A stretch of 64,000 nucleotides of DNA from Rickettsia endosymbiont of Culicoides impunctatus (GCA_020410785.1 CP084573.1:62001-126000); one strand, 5' to 3'; positions 53,373 to 62,519 are shown, counted from the first letter of the stretch. A program made the numbers and translations. The notes: a model not told the origin generated them from the letters alone.

Positions 53373-53873
53373 ATGAATTCAAGAACAATCATGCTATTCA
53401 ATATTTGGTTTGTACAACTAGTATTGAGCGGTGCATGTAAAGCCGAAGGTAGCAGTTTATCACATGTCAGATATGATAAATCTAAATCACCATCGAAAAT
53501 TCTTACTAATAGGAATACTGTAAATGAGTTTGAGCCAAATGACACTCAATCTCAAAAATCAAATATTTCATTAAATTTAGATCCATCATTGTATGATAGA
53601 GAATTGGATTCAGAAAACATTCCACCATCCAAAGAAAACACTCCATCACCTAAAGGTTCAAGTGTTTCAAGCCCAAATAAATCTAGCTATAGTTCCTACT
53701 TTAAATATGAGGGTGGCAGTCCACCAAGTGCTAAAACTGATAAATCTAAATCACCATCGAAAATTCTTATTAATAGGAATGCTGTAAATGAGTTTGAGCC
53801 AAATGACACTCAGTCTCAAAAATCAAATATTTCATTAAATTTAGATACATCATTTGAAGTAGTTGAGATTTAA
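53373..53873 (+). CDS. Putative secreted protein with a duplicated 39-residue repeat, 3' end fused to IS481
   Basis: The 166-residue protein has a hydrophobic N-terminus (MNSRTIMLFNIWFVQLVLSG, then ACKAEG), consistent with a signal peptide or lipoprotein-type leader. The rest is hydrophilic, rich in S, P, N and K, and probably disordered. DKSKSPSKIL through NISLNLD occurs twice, coded by near-identical 116-bp units. Its last residues (EVVEI) and stop lie in the left end of the IS481 element, so the original C-terminus is probably gone. No family recognised; a host-directed secreted protein is a reasonable guess. Confidence 0.6.
   Translation: MNSRTIMLFNIWFVQLVLSGACKAEGSSLSHVRYDKSKSPSKILTNRNTVNEFEPNDTQSQKSNISLNLDPSLYDRELDSENIPPSKENTPSPKGSSVSSPNKSSYSSYFKYEGGSPPSAKTDKSKSPSKILINRNAVNEFEPNDTQSQKSNISLNLDTSFEVVEI
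53475..53590 (+). repeat. 116-bp coding direct repeat, unit 1
   Basis: This unit and 53739-53854 differ at only a handful of positions and share the same reading frame. The spacing is 264 bases (88 codons), so the duplication preserves frame. The near identity at the DNA level points to a recent event or ongoing recombination. Confidence 0.85.
53739..53854 (+). repeat. 116-bp coding direct repeat, unit 2
   Basis: Second unit of the repeat at 53475-53590. Its end coincides exactly with the start of the IS481 left terminal repeat at 53855. Confidence 0.85.
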
Positions 53874-55043
53874 TCTTACATTTAGTAAAATAAACAAATT
53901 ATTAAATGGAGATTAAAATGAATTTAAATCAGAAAATAATAAGACCAAAAATAGGATTACTTGAACTAGCAAAAAGCTTAGGAAATGTATCTAGTGCATG
54001 TAAGACAATGGGGTATAGCAGAGATAGTTATTATAGATTCAAGGAATTATATGAGAATGGTGGCGATGAAGCCTTGTATGAAATAAGCCGTAAGAAACCC
54101 ATATTGGCTAATAGAGTTGATCCTATTGTAGAGAAAGCGGTATTAGACATGGCAATAGAGTACCCCGCTTATGGTCAACTTCGTGTATCGAACGAATTAA
54201 AAAAAGATGGGATTTTAGTATCTCCCGGCGGCATTAGATCTATCTGGCTTAGGAACGATCTCAATAATCTTAAGAAACGGCTAGTAGCTTTAGAAACTAA
54301 AATGGCTCAGGATGGCATTATACTTACGGAAGCTCAATTACGTGTCTTGGAGAATCGTAAGAATCTTAAAGAGGCACATGGGGAAATAGAGACAGAACAT
54401 CCAGGCTATCTTGGTTGTCAAGATGTTTACTATGTTGGCAACTTTAAAGGAATAGGTAAGGTTTATGGTCAAACTTTTATCGATAGCTATTCCAGGGTGA
54501 CGGATGCCAAATTATACACAGACAAAACAGCTATAACCTCTGCTGATATGTTAAATGATAGAGTTCTACCTTGGTACGAAGAACAAGGTATTCCTATACT
54601 ACGTATATTAACTGATCGTGGTACTGAATATAAAGGAAATATAGAACATCATGCCTTTGAATTGTTTTTAAGTATTGAAGGAATAGAACCCACCGTTACA
54701 AAAGCATATTCCCCTCAAACTAACGGGATATGTGAGAGATTTCATAAAACCATGAAAAATGAGTTTTATGATACTGTAATGAGTAAAAAGATTTACAATT
54801 CACTTTTTGAATTGCAAAAAGATCTTGATACCTGGTTACATTATTATAATAACGAACGTCCTCATTCCGGCAAGTATTGCTATGGTAAAACTCCAATGCA
54901 AACCTTTAAAGATAGTAAAAAATTAGCGTTTGAAAAAAATAATGAGATCTTGTATCTTGAACACTTATCTGACAGTCAAAATTTATCTGACAATCTAATA
55001 AGTTAATTTATGGGGTCTGTAAGATCAAATCTTGACTTCTACA
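53855..55043 (+). mobile_element. 1189-bp IS481-family insertion sequence
   Basis: The right end at 55018-55043 and the left end at 53855-53880 are inverted repeats matching at 21 of 26 positions; both run inward from TG. They enclose one intact transposase gene. No clear target duplication is seen (left flank CATCATT, right flank GCTAATAAG). The right end lies 12 bases from tRNA-Ala. A relic of the same right end is at 60560-60616. Confidence 0.75.
53906..55006 (+). CDS. IS481-family transposase
   Basis: The 366-residue protein has an N-terminal helix-turn-helix (LLELAKSLGNVSSACKTMGYSRDSYYRFK), a second winged-helix part, and an rve integrase core: Asp in GCQDVYYVG, Asp in RILTDRGTEY, Glu in NGICERFHKTMKNEFY. 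The end carries a short duplication, HLSDSQNLSDNLIS. A GGAG ribosome binding site precedes the ATG. Apparently complete and possibly active. Confidence 0.9.
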   Translation: MEIKMNLNQKIIRPKIGLLELAKSLGNVSSACKTMGYSRDSYYRFKELYENGGDEALYEISRKKPILANRVDPIVEKAVLDMAIEYPAYGQLRVSNELKKDGILVSPGGIRSIWLRNDLNNLKKRLVALETKMAQDGIILTEAQLRVLENRKNLKEAHGEIETEHPGYLGCQDVYYVGNFKGIGKVYGQTFIDSYSRVTDAKLYTDKTAITSADMLNDRVLPWYEEQGIPILRILTDRGTEYKGNIEHHAFELFLSIEGIEPTVTKAYSPQTNGICERFHKTMKNEFYDTVMSKKIYNSLFELQKDLDTWLHYYNNERPHSGKYCYGKTPMQTFKDSKKLAFEKNNEILYLEHLSDSQNLSDNLIS

Positions 55044-55055
55044 GCTAATAAGTAT

Positions 55056-55130
55056 TGGTGGAGACGAAGGGAATCGAACCCCCGACCCTCTGCGTGCAAA
55101 GCAGATGCTCTACCCCTGAGCTACATCCCC
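55056..55130 (-). tRNA. tRNA-Ala (anticodon TGC)
   Basis: On the minus strand the gene runs from GGGGATGTAGCTC at 55130 to encoded CCA at 55056. The acceptor stem GGGGATG pairs with CGTCTCC (two G-T wobbles), the anticodon arm is CTGC-TTTGCAC-GCAG giving TGC, and the T arm has GGTTCGATTCC. All cloverleaf parts are present. Confidence 0.95.
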
Positions 55131-55210
55131 AAACCGTATTAATGAACAGGTAGTTTATATACCTTTTCACATGTAAGGTCAATAACCTTATTTCCAAATT
55201 CTATCTCAAG

Positions 55211-55414
55211 TTAAATTTTTGTTCTGTCCCAAGGTAATGCCTTACCATCAGAACCAACTACTAAATCTCCTGATACGTCATATTCTGCTGCCAAAAAAGA
55301 AAATTTGCCAGATATAAGTTTTACTGGTTTAATTTTTTGTCCATTATGAAAATACTCTTTAGCTTGCTCTCTGGAAGTTGGGTTATTTTTAGACGCTGTT
55401 TTAGCTTTTGACAT
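55211..55414 (-). CDS. Small hypothetical protein, 67 residues
   Basis: Short basic-then-acidic protein (MSKAKTASKNNPTSREQAKEYF...) with strands KPVKLISGKFSFLAAEYDVSGDL and ending ALPWDRTKI. I do not recognise the family. GAGG lies upstream of the ATG and the composition is that of a soluble protein, so it looks real. It is next to tRNA-Ala on the same strand. Confidence 0.55.
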   Translation of the reverse strand: MSKAKTASKNNPTSREQAKEYFHNGQKIKPVKLISGKFSFLAAEYDVSGDLVVGSDGKALPWDRTKI

Positions 55415-55481
55415 ATTATGTAATTACCTCAAATATTTTTCTATATATTACTCTAATGTTTTAAAGAATTGGCTCCGTAAA

Positions 55482-55606
55482 TATACTCAAATAATTTGGA
55501 GAATTGAATTTGAAAATGAGGGGCAAGCAAGTATAACGTACATGAGGTACGTGATGTTACTTCATCCTTGATATTAAAAAACAATTCTTCAAAGCATTTG
55601 AGTATA
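55482..55606. repeat. 125-bp TATACTC...GAGTATA palindromic element
   Basis: Inverted ends TATACTCAAAT and the complement, with second inverted parts GGAGAATTGAA and CAATTCTTCAAAGC. The same element type with a different centre is found in frame in the SH3 gene (63185-63312). It lies in the gap 55415-55906, which otherwise contains TTAGGAGACTGCCTACGATA at about 55632, another recurring short sequence. Confidence 0.65.
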
Positions 55607-55906
55607 CTTTGCTCACGTATGTTTTGTACGGTTAGGAGACTGCCTACGATAACTAATTAATTATCTCCTACCATAGCCATTATATTCCAAATTTAGTAAA
55701 ATCATTCAAGTATACTAATGTAACTACAAAATATCTCACCTTTAATATTTGTCAAGGAAAAGCTGTAGCATAATATACTCAAATGATTTGCAAAGTACTA
55801 GCTTATAGCTAACTTAATTAGTATTTATGTCTCCTAACTTTAATTGCTAATTGCCTAGCAATTAAAGTTAGTATATTATCTCCAATAATTTTAAAAACCT
55901 TGTTAG

Positions 55907-57790
55907 ATGATAAAAACATTGTTCAATTTTCCTATTGTTAGAATTTATCTAATATTTCAGTTTATTACCCGCAGCCTATTAAGCTCATACGCTTTATGGC
56001 AACAACAAATAACCATATCTGATCTAGCGTCAATTTTTGTTATTGGCAGTCTCAATGATCTAGTGTCTCTTTGTTATTTTTTACCGGTAATTTTACTGCT
56101 GATCATTGGTTTCCATAAATTATTGGCTCGGTATAAATTGTTGTATTTAAGCTGTTGCTTTGTTGGTTATTTCTGTATCATTGTTCTATTAATATTTATT
56201 ACAATTGCCGAGATTACTTTTTGGGATGAGTTTGGTGTTAGATTTAATTTTATTGCGGTAGATTATTTAATTTATACCCATGAGATCATTGGTACTGTAA
56301 AGGAATCTTTGCCTTATATAAAAATATTACTAGCCATTATAGTTATTACACTATTAATTGTTTTTTTCTTTAGAAAATACATAATTAATCAAGCAAGTAC
56401 TATAATAAATAGTAAGAAATATATTCTTTGCACGATAATGCTATTTTTGCTTAGCATAGTTGCTTTTAATTTCTATAACCCTAATAAAATTGCTTTTAAT
56501 TCTAATAAATATGCTATCGAACTTGCTAAAAACGGTCCATATGAGTTTTTCTCCGCCTATTTTAATAATAGCTTAGATTATAATAAATTTTATCCCGTAA
56601 TTGATAAAAAACAAGCTTTAGATACTGTTCGCACTAGTTTATCAAAAAACGAAGAACTATACTCAGATGACTCTACTATAGCACGTTATATCAAAGCTAA
56701 TTCTTCTAATAGTAAGAAATATAATATTATTTTCATTACCGTGGAAAGTTTAAGTGCTGAATTCATGGGCAAATTTGGTAATCAACAAAATATTACTCCA
56801 AATTTAGATAGATTAGCTGATCAAAGCATATTTTTTACCAATCTATATGCAGTAGGAACTAGAACAGTAAGAGGTTTGGAAGCTATTACTTTATCAGTAC
56901 CACCAACTCCTGGTTCTTCCATTATCCGTAGACCTGAGAATCAATCACTATTTAATATAGGTACTATTTTTAAGAATGAAGGTTATGTTATTAACTTCAT
57001 AAACAGTTGTTATAGTTACATTGATAATTTGCAGAATTATTTTCATGGTAATGGTTATAATATAGTTGATCGAGGTAATCTAAAATCCAATGAAATAAGT
57101 TTTTCCAATATTTGGGGAGTAGCTGACGAGGATATATTAATAAAATCACTAGAGTTAGCTGATCAAAATTATAAAGAAGGCAAACCCTTTTTCTCATTAA
57201 TTATGACTATCTCTAACCATCGTCCTTATACTTTCCCCAAAGGTAGAATTGATCTGCCATCTGGTGGTGGACGTAATGCAGCTGTTAAATATACTGATTA
57301 TGCTATTGGTAAGTTTCTTGAATTAGCTAAAACTCACCCCTGGTTTGAGAATACTATCTTCGTTATTACGGCTGACCATTGTGCGTCAAGTGCTGGTAAA
57401 ACTGATTTGCCAATTAATAAATATCACATACCTCTATTAATATATGCTCCTAATATATTAAAACCGCAGATAGTTGATAATTTAGCAAGTCAAATTGACA
57501 TTGTTCCTACTATTTTGGGATTATTAAATTTCTCGTATAATAGTAAATTTTTTGGTCAAGATATATTAAACATGCCGGCAAACAGAGCCTTTATTAGCAC
57601 TTACCAATTGCTTGGTTTTATGAAGGATAATCATTTAGTTATCTTACGCCCACAGGAGAAAGCCAAAACTTATAAATTAGCGGGTAAAGATAAAATAGAG
57701 ATTGAGAATATTCCTAGTTTAACAGAAGAAGCTATTAGTTTTTATCAAATAGCTTATGATTTATATATTCAGGGTAAGATGAGAGAATAG
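55907..57790 (+). CDS. LtaS/MdoB-like membrane sulfatase-family protein
   Basis: The 627-residue protein has five N-terminal transmembrane segments and a periplasmic sulfatase-fold domain. The domain has the metal-binding Glu in IIFITVESLSAEFMGKFG, probable catalytic Thr in VGTRTVRGLEA and Asp-His in FVITADHCAS. Such enzymes transfer phosphoglycerol or phosphoethanolamine to glycans or lipids. The substrate is unknown; lipoteichoic acid is not expected in this organism, so OPG- or lipid-A-type decoration is more likely (inference). Confidence 0.88.
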   Translation: MIKTLFNFPIVRIYLIFQFITRSLLSSYALWQQQITISDLASIFVIGSLNDLVSLCYFLPVILLLIIGFHKLLARYKLLYLSCCFVGYFCIIVLLIFITIAEITFWDEFGVRFNFIAVDYLIYTHEIIGTVKESLPYIKILLAIIVITLLIVFFFRKYIINQASTIINSKKYILCTIMLFLLSIVAFNFYNPNKIAFNSNKYAIELAKNGPYEFFSAYFNNSLDYNKFYPVIDKKQALDTVRTSLSKNEELYSDDSTIARYIKANSSNSKKYNIIFITVESLSAEFMGKFGNQQNITPNLDRLADQSIFFTNLYAVGTRTVRGLEAITLSVPPTPGSSIIRRPENQSLFNIGTIFKNEGYVINFINSCYSYIDNLQNYFHGNGYNIVDRGNLKSNEISFSNIWGVADEDILIKSLELADQNYKEGKPFFSLIMTISNHRPYTFPKGRIDLPSGGGRNAAVKYTDYAIGKFLELAKTHPWFENTIFVITADHCASSAGKTDLPINKYHIPLLIYAPNILKPQIVDNLASQIDIVPTILGLLNFSYNSKFFGQDILNMPANRAFISTYQLLGFMKDNHLVILRPQEKAKTYKLAGKDKIEIENIPSLTEEAISFYQIAYDLYIQGKMRE

Positions 57791-57912
57791 ATTCTGTGAG
57801 TGTTCACGTCTTGCAAAACTATTATAACAATTTTACTGCCTGTTACTAGATTAACACTATTCTAAAAAACTAAAAAAATCTTAATTTTATTAAAAAACCC
57901 CCTTTACTCTAG

Positions 57913-58020
57913 GGAAAAATAATAGTATTTGTGGAGGACGATACTACGTGGTGTAGTGTCAAGCACCGAGGTTAGAAGACAATCGAACAAATTTCACTCT
58001 AACCTCAGTGTTTATTTTCC
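57913..58020 (+). ncRNA. Candidate structured RNA, about 108 nt
   Basis: A GC-richer island in an AT-rich gap. Three nested stems: outer 57913-57922 with 58011-58020 (one bulge), TAGTAT/ATACTA at 57923-57928 and 57941-57946, and CACCGAGGTTAGA/TCTAACCTCAGTG at 57964-57976 and 57998-58010 (one mismatch). Outer and inner stems are compatible, giving a multibranched fold. I could not match it to SRP, RNase P or tmRNA. A long-stem RNA such as 6S was considered but not supported. Strand is uncertain. Confidence 0.35.
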
Positions 58021-58204
58021 GAAAAACAAAAAACATGATTTCACTTTATGTCCTCCTCTATTAAAAATCAATAAAAAACCACTTAATCTAAATAAAAAAT
58101 ACCAATAATATCATCAGTGACAACATTGCTGAAACGGGTGATTATATGAGAAAAATTATTGTCAAATTTAATAGTTAAAAGATATTGAAAATCTTAAAAA
58201 AATC

Positions 58205-58459
58205 ATGAAAAACGTTTGCATGGGTAATAGAGATCATTTACCAGATATCGCTAAATTTCATTTGGGCGATAAGATTTTCATACCGAATCAGGTAGATAAA
58301 GCAGAATTGCACATGATAACTGCCAACGGCACTGAAATTATAGCATTTTCTGAGACTGCACTAAGCTTTTATCTTGGCTCGCAACATCCTTTCACTAAAG
58401 TAGCTATGACCTCTGAGGATGAAGGAAACTATATCGTATTGAGTGCTAGTTCAGGTTAA
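58205..58459 (+). CDS. Small hypothetical protein, 84 residues
   Basis: MKNVCMGNRDHLPDIAKFHLGDKIFIPNQVDKAELHMITANG... has no recognised domain. Two strands and an acidic tail are seen; no signal peptide. The ribosome binding site is weak. It lies between the candidate RNA and the intact nuclease gene on the same strand and may be cargo of the accessory region. Confidence 0.45.
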   Translation: MKNVCMGNRDHLPDIAKFHLGDKIFIPNQVDKAELHMITANGTEIIAFSETALSFYLGSQHPFTKVAMTSEDEGNYIVLSASSG

Positions 58460-58567
58460 TTCACTATAAAAAAAACAAAAAATTATAAAAATTTTGCTAA
58501 TTAGCTATTAGTGGAGAATAAAAAAGGAGTATAATGATATTATAGTTAGAAGAAACACGTGAAAACA

Positions 58568-60391
58568 ATGACAGAAGAAACAAACAAAATTGACGCTAAT
58601 TATCAACCAACCATGCTAGTTGGTACTGATGATTTTAAGAAATTATTGCTTAATAGCAACGTATTTGTTGATAAGAGTTTAATGATCAAAGAACTATTGG
58701 TTAATACTGGAGATGTAACACTCATCACCCGTCCAAGGCGGTGGGGGAAGAGCTTGAATATGGATATGGTGCGAAGATTTTTTGAGATAGAGGTGGACGA
58801 ACAAGGGATACCCTTGCCGCAAGAACAAAGAGTTAATTATAAGTTGTTTAGTGGAGGAGAGGTGGATTTGGGGCTAGCAAGTGGTAGAAAAAAGTTGCTT
58901 AAACCACTTAAAATATCTGAGTATCCAGATATTCTTTTAGACTATCAAAGTCAATTTCCAGTTATTATTATAAGTTTCAAGGGCGTTAGGGGTAGTAGTT
59001 ATGAGGAAATTGAAAGTAAAATCAGCTATCAAATAATTAAGTTGTTTAGCAATTATCGTTATTTAAAATGTTATGTAAGTGAAACAGAACATTTATTGGA
59101 AGAAGCGGAAAAAGAGCAATTAACTAGATATTTTTCTGGAAAGATTAACAAAGTAGATCTTGAAAATAGTTTAAAGTTTTTAAGTGATTTACTTTATAAA
59201 CATTTTAATCAGAAAGTTTACATACTAATTGACGAGTATGATACGCCAATTAATAGTTCCTATATGGAATTTGGTCATAAAGAAGAATTTAATCAGGTAC
59301 TTAAACTATTCCGGGCAATATTTGGTAATAGTCTTAAAACCAATGATTCATTACAAAAAGGTGTTATTACTGGTATATTGCGTGTTGCTAAGGCTAATTT
59401 GTTTTCAGATTTGAATAATTTAACTGAATGTAGTTTACTAGATGAAAGATTTTCTAGCAGTTACGGATTTACTCAAGCAGAAGTTGATGAACTATTAACT
59501 AAAGTACCAACCACTACAAAGCCAGAAGAAATTAAAAATTGGTATAATGGCTATAATTTTGGTGGAGAGATTATTTATAATCCATGGTCAATTATGCAAT
59601 GTTTGGCAAGTAAAGGCAAGCTTGATCACTATTGGATTGATAGTGGTGGGACTGATTGGATTGATCATGTATTGCTTTCAGATGAGATGCAACAAAATAT
59701 CCAGGCTTTAGTTGCAGGTAAAACTATTACTTCTTCTATTACTAAACATATAAATTTTGCTGATATTAACAAACCAGAAGGGTTATTTAGCTTATTATTA
59801 TTTAGTGGTTATCTAAATCCTGCAGCCAAGATGTCAGAACAAGATATTTACGAACTATCTATCCCTAATTATGAGGTAAAATATATCTACCAAAAAAGAA
59901 TGGTGCAATGGGTTAGTAAACAATTGGATATTGATAATTCTGGCTATTATTCTTTTGTTACTCTATTACCAGATGGTAGAATAGAGGAGTTTAAGGAGCG
60001 TCTGCAGGAATTGTTACTTAATTCTACTAGTTTTCATCAAACAGGAGAGAAAAAAGCCGAATTATTTTATAGTGGCTTTATGCTCGGCTTTATTAATATG
60101 CTAGGTTCTAGTTATATAATATCGAGCGAACAAGAATCAGGGGATGGCAGAGCTGACGTTGTGATGATTCCCAAAATTGGCAAAGGTGATAAAGCGATGA
60201 TTATCGAGTATAAAATCGCTAAATCCTCAGAAGGTCTAGCAGATATAGCTAAATCTGGCTTACAACAAATTATTAACAAAAAATATGATAGTAAAATAAA
60301 AGAGTACTCACATGTAAAACAAATACTCAAAATTTCCTTAGCATTTTGTGGAAAAAATATGGAGTTAGAATATGAGGTAACGAAGCTCTAA
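58568..60391 (+). CDS. AAA-ATPase/PD-(D/E)XK nuclease family protein (intact paralog)
   Basis: The 607-residue protein has the AAA-ATPase-like domain with Walker A ITRPRRWGKS, Walker B VYILIDEYDTPIN and IKNWYNGYNFGG, then a C-terminal PDDEXK_9 nuclease with GRADVVMIPK and IIEYKIAKSS (D...E-x-K pattern). Its function is unproven; defence or mobile-element control has been suggested for such proteins. The ATG at 58568 is preferred over GTG at 58559. It is a close paralog of the broken gene at 49027-50885. Confidence 0.85.
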   Translation: MTEETNKIDANYQPTMLVGTDDFKKLLLNSNVFVDKSLMIKELLVNTGDVTLITRPRRWGKSLNMDMVRRFFEIEVDEQGIPLPQEQRVNYKLFSGGEVDLGLASGRKKLLKPLKISEYPDILLDYQSQFPVIIISFKGVRGSSYEEIESKISYQIIKLFSNYRYLKCYVSETEHLLEEAEKEQLTRYFSGKINKVDLENSLKFLSDLLYKHFNQKVYILIDEYDTPINSSYMEFGHKEEFNQVLKLFRAIFGNSLKTNDSLQKGVITGILRVAKANLFSDLNNLTECSLLDERFSSSYGFTQAEVDELLTKVPTTTKPEEIKNWYNGYNFGGEIIYNPWSIMQCLASKGKLDHYWIDSGGTDWIDHVLLSDEMQQNIQALVAGKTITSSITKHINFADINKPEGLFSLLLFSGYLNPAAKMSEQDIYELSIPNYEVKYIYQKRMVQWVSKQLDIDNSGYYSFVTLLPDGRIEEFKERLQELLLNSTSFHQTGEKKAELFYSGFMLGFINMLGSSYIISSEQESGDGRADVVMIPKIGKGDKAMIIEYKIAKSSEGLADIAKSGLQQIINKKYDSKIKEYSHVKQILKISLAFCGKNMELEYEVTKL

Positions 60392-60559
60392 TAATAGAGC
60401 GTAAGCGTTTGAATTACGAGCAATTTAGTGTCTGACTGGGTTCGGAATATATTATTTTTTCTTGCATTATCGGGTAGGTTCATACAAATTTGGTGGTCTA
60501 GCTAATCATAAAGCAACAGCAATGGAAAGAACCATTACCTGACTTTATTAAAACATTAT

Positions 60560-60616
60560 ATGACAATCTGATAAGTTAATTTATGCTATCTGTAAGTTCA
60601 AATCTTGACTTCTACA
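60560..60616 (+). mobile_element. Relic of an IS481 right end
   Basis: ATGACAATCTGATAAGTTAA, then ATCTGTAAGTTCAAATC and TTGACTTCTACA repeat the last 60 bases of the IS481 element at 53855-55043 with a few changes. No transposase frame survives upstream. After it, 60617-60735 shows a broken frame (YGQDYVEQGIEAYEKNNTR) that looks like the tail of another transposase. Confidence 0.65.
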
Positions 60617-60762
60617 TAAAATATGGTCAAGACTATGTAGAACAGGGAATTGAAGCTTATGAAAAAAACAATACCAGGAAACGATGGTGAAAAACCTTCA
60701 AAGACAGGCTACAAAATTGGTTTTTGAGGTGATCAGAATAGAGCCTTTGCCACAAGTTTGTT

Positions 60763-60860
60763 AAGAGAAAATAGCAAAAAAACCGTGAACGCTCACATCC
60801 ATTTTTGGTCACTTTTTTGGATTGCTTCCTCTCCACCAAAGTGGCTCCTCATTAATATAG
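60763..60860. repeat. Dispersed repeat with GTGAACGCTCAC end and GATTGCTTCC arm
   Basis: AGAGAAAATAGCAAAAAAAC and CGTGAACGCTCAC match the right end of the 31371-31561 element, but the adjacent GGATTGCTTCC arm lies outside it. A rearranged junction of two repeat families in the gap 60392-60944. Confidence 0.6.
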
Positions 60861-60944
60861 AGTAAAAGGCTATCTAGGAGGCTATCGGAGATAACTAATT
60901 AATATTCCCAACAGTCTCCTAAAGATAAATGTTCACCTAGTTTT

Positions 60945-62519
60945 TTATGATACATAGTCGACTAAGACCTGTTCGTACTGCGGCTCTAATCCTTCAAGTT
61001 CCATCATTTCCTGACCACAAGAGGTAGTATGGTAGGTAGTATAGATACCCTCATAAGAGTCAGAAATTAATGACTTAATATTTTGTAATACACCTGAACG
61101 ACTCTCCACATCTAAACTTACGATCCACTGAATAGCCTCTTGTACTTCTTCAGGTAATGATTCAATTTCAGCAAGATCTAACTCTACAGCAGGATACTTA
61201 ACATTCTCTAAATACTCTAAATATTGTAAATATTCTGATGTATTTTCATGGTTATGTTTAATCCACTGAATAGCTTTTTGTAGCATTGCTGCATTAATTG
61301 TAGACTCTGTATCCCCGTTAGCTAAGGTACTACCAGGTTCTAACTTAGCACTTACCATTACTGAAACTTTAGGTTCTACAATAGTCTCTTCTATATCAAA
61401 GTTTAAGTTGTTATTACTTTCATATCCTTCATCATTATTCTCAACACCTAGCATTGCATTTGAGTTTATGTTTGTGTTTAAGAGTTTAGATTCCTCAAGA
61501 TTATCCTGGTAATCAGCCATTAATCTATCACATAAATCCTGTACCAACTTGGAATTATTTGCTAGATATTGTTCAGCGATTATCTTTAATTTTGCTATAT
61601 TACTTTTACTAGAATCATCTAAATTTTTACATTCTTTGGTAATAGGTAACACTATTTCTGTATTTTGCCCTTCACCTGTTAGATATAACCTAACCTCAGT
61701 TGCATCACCTTCTTCATCATTTTTCATAATCATATCAACTAAGCCGTTAAGCAACCATCCTAATACCCCATCAAAATTAGCTGACGGTATTTGGGCTTTT
61801 ATTTGTTCATCTACACCAAAATTGATAGAACAAACCGTGGTACGCTCCATAATGTCTGCTTGTTCATGATAGGTATGACCTTCTTTAAGCACCTGTAGTA
61901 CTATAGCAGCTGGGCGATTAGCCCCAAGACCACCATCCGCAAAAGCATAAGGCTTGCCGGCAGCATAATCATAGTCTCTTACAGCTTCCTTATTAACAAC
62001 CGCTTTAAAATAGGTTGGTGCTGCAGTAGTTGCAAGAAGTACGTCCTTTGTTCTAATATGTATACTATGCTTATCTTCGCTATCAAAGATTTTTATACTA
62101 TCTCTTCCCCCATTCAAATCAGCAACTGGTATAATAAGACGACACAGACTATCATCCAACCTGTTATCCCCTAAATGTTTTTCTAACATTTTTTCCAAAG
62201 GTTCTTGGCTATATTTGTGTTTTATTATTCCCCAATTAAACCAACTTTTAGGAAAGATTTCAGGAGCAGTGTTTTCAAATAATTCTAAAGCTTCTTTGGC
62301 TGAATAACGAGGTTCTGTTGATCCTTCTTCCTTAGGAATTGTTAACAATGCTGCGATTAACCCACCAACGCTAGTGCCAGAAATAATATTAAATAATTTA
62401 GATATGGGTTGCTGGGTTATTTCTTCTATTTTCTGTAGCACGACTAACTCAGCTATTCCTTTTACTCCACCACCTGAAAGACAAAGAACTTTATTTTGTT
62501 CCATTTGATTTGTACTCAT
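60945..62519 (-). CDS. Patatin-like phospholipase
   Basis: Phospholipase A-type enzyme of 524 residues from ATG at 62519. The oxyanion motif is LSGGGVKG (about 15-21), catalytic Ser50 sits in GTSVGG and Asp195 in the DGG motif (AFADGGLGANRP). GGAGG lies 5 bases before this ATG, so an in-frame start at 62552 is rejected. The C-terminal 180 residues are acidic, with two AIQWI-containing helices. Rickettsial patatins act on host membranes; this role is inferred. Confidence 0.9.
   Translation of the reverse strand: MSTNQMEQNKVLCLSGGGVKGIAELVVLQKIEEITQQPISKLFNIISGTSVGGLIAALLTIPKEEGSTEPRYSAKEALELFENTAPEIFPKSWFNWGIIKHKYSQEPLEKMLEKHLGDNRLDDSLCRLIIPVADLNGGRDSIKIFDSEDKHSIHIRTKDVLLATTAAPTYFKAVVNKEAVRDYDYAAGKPYAFADGGLGANRPAAIVLQVLKEGHTYHEQADIMERTTVCSINFGVDEQIKAQIPSANFDGVLGWLLNGLVDMIMKNDEEGDATEVRLYLTGEGQNTEIVLPITKECKNLDDSSKSNIAKLKIIAEQYLANNSKLVQDLCDRLMADYQDNLEESKLLNTNINSNAMLGVENNDEGYESNNNLNFDIEETIVEPKVSVMVSAKLEPGSTLANGDTESTINAAMLQKAIQWIKHNHENTSEYLQYLEYLENVKYPAVELDLAEIESLPEEVQEAIQWIVSLDVESRSGVLQNIKSLISDSYEGIYTTYHTTSCGQEMMELEGLEPQYEQVLVDYVS

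Noticed and set aside
57913..58020. SRP RNA, RNase P RNA or two-piece tmRNA
   Set aside because: None of their hallmark motifs (SRP GGAAGGAAGC-type loop, RNase P GAGGAAAGTCC, tmRNA tRNA-like ends) is present.
60657..60839. 60-codon minus-strand ORF upstream of patatin
   Set aside because: It runs across a transposase relic and a dispersed repeat and has no coding signature.
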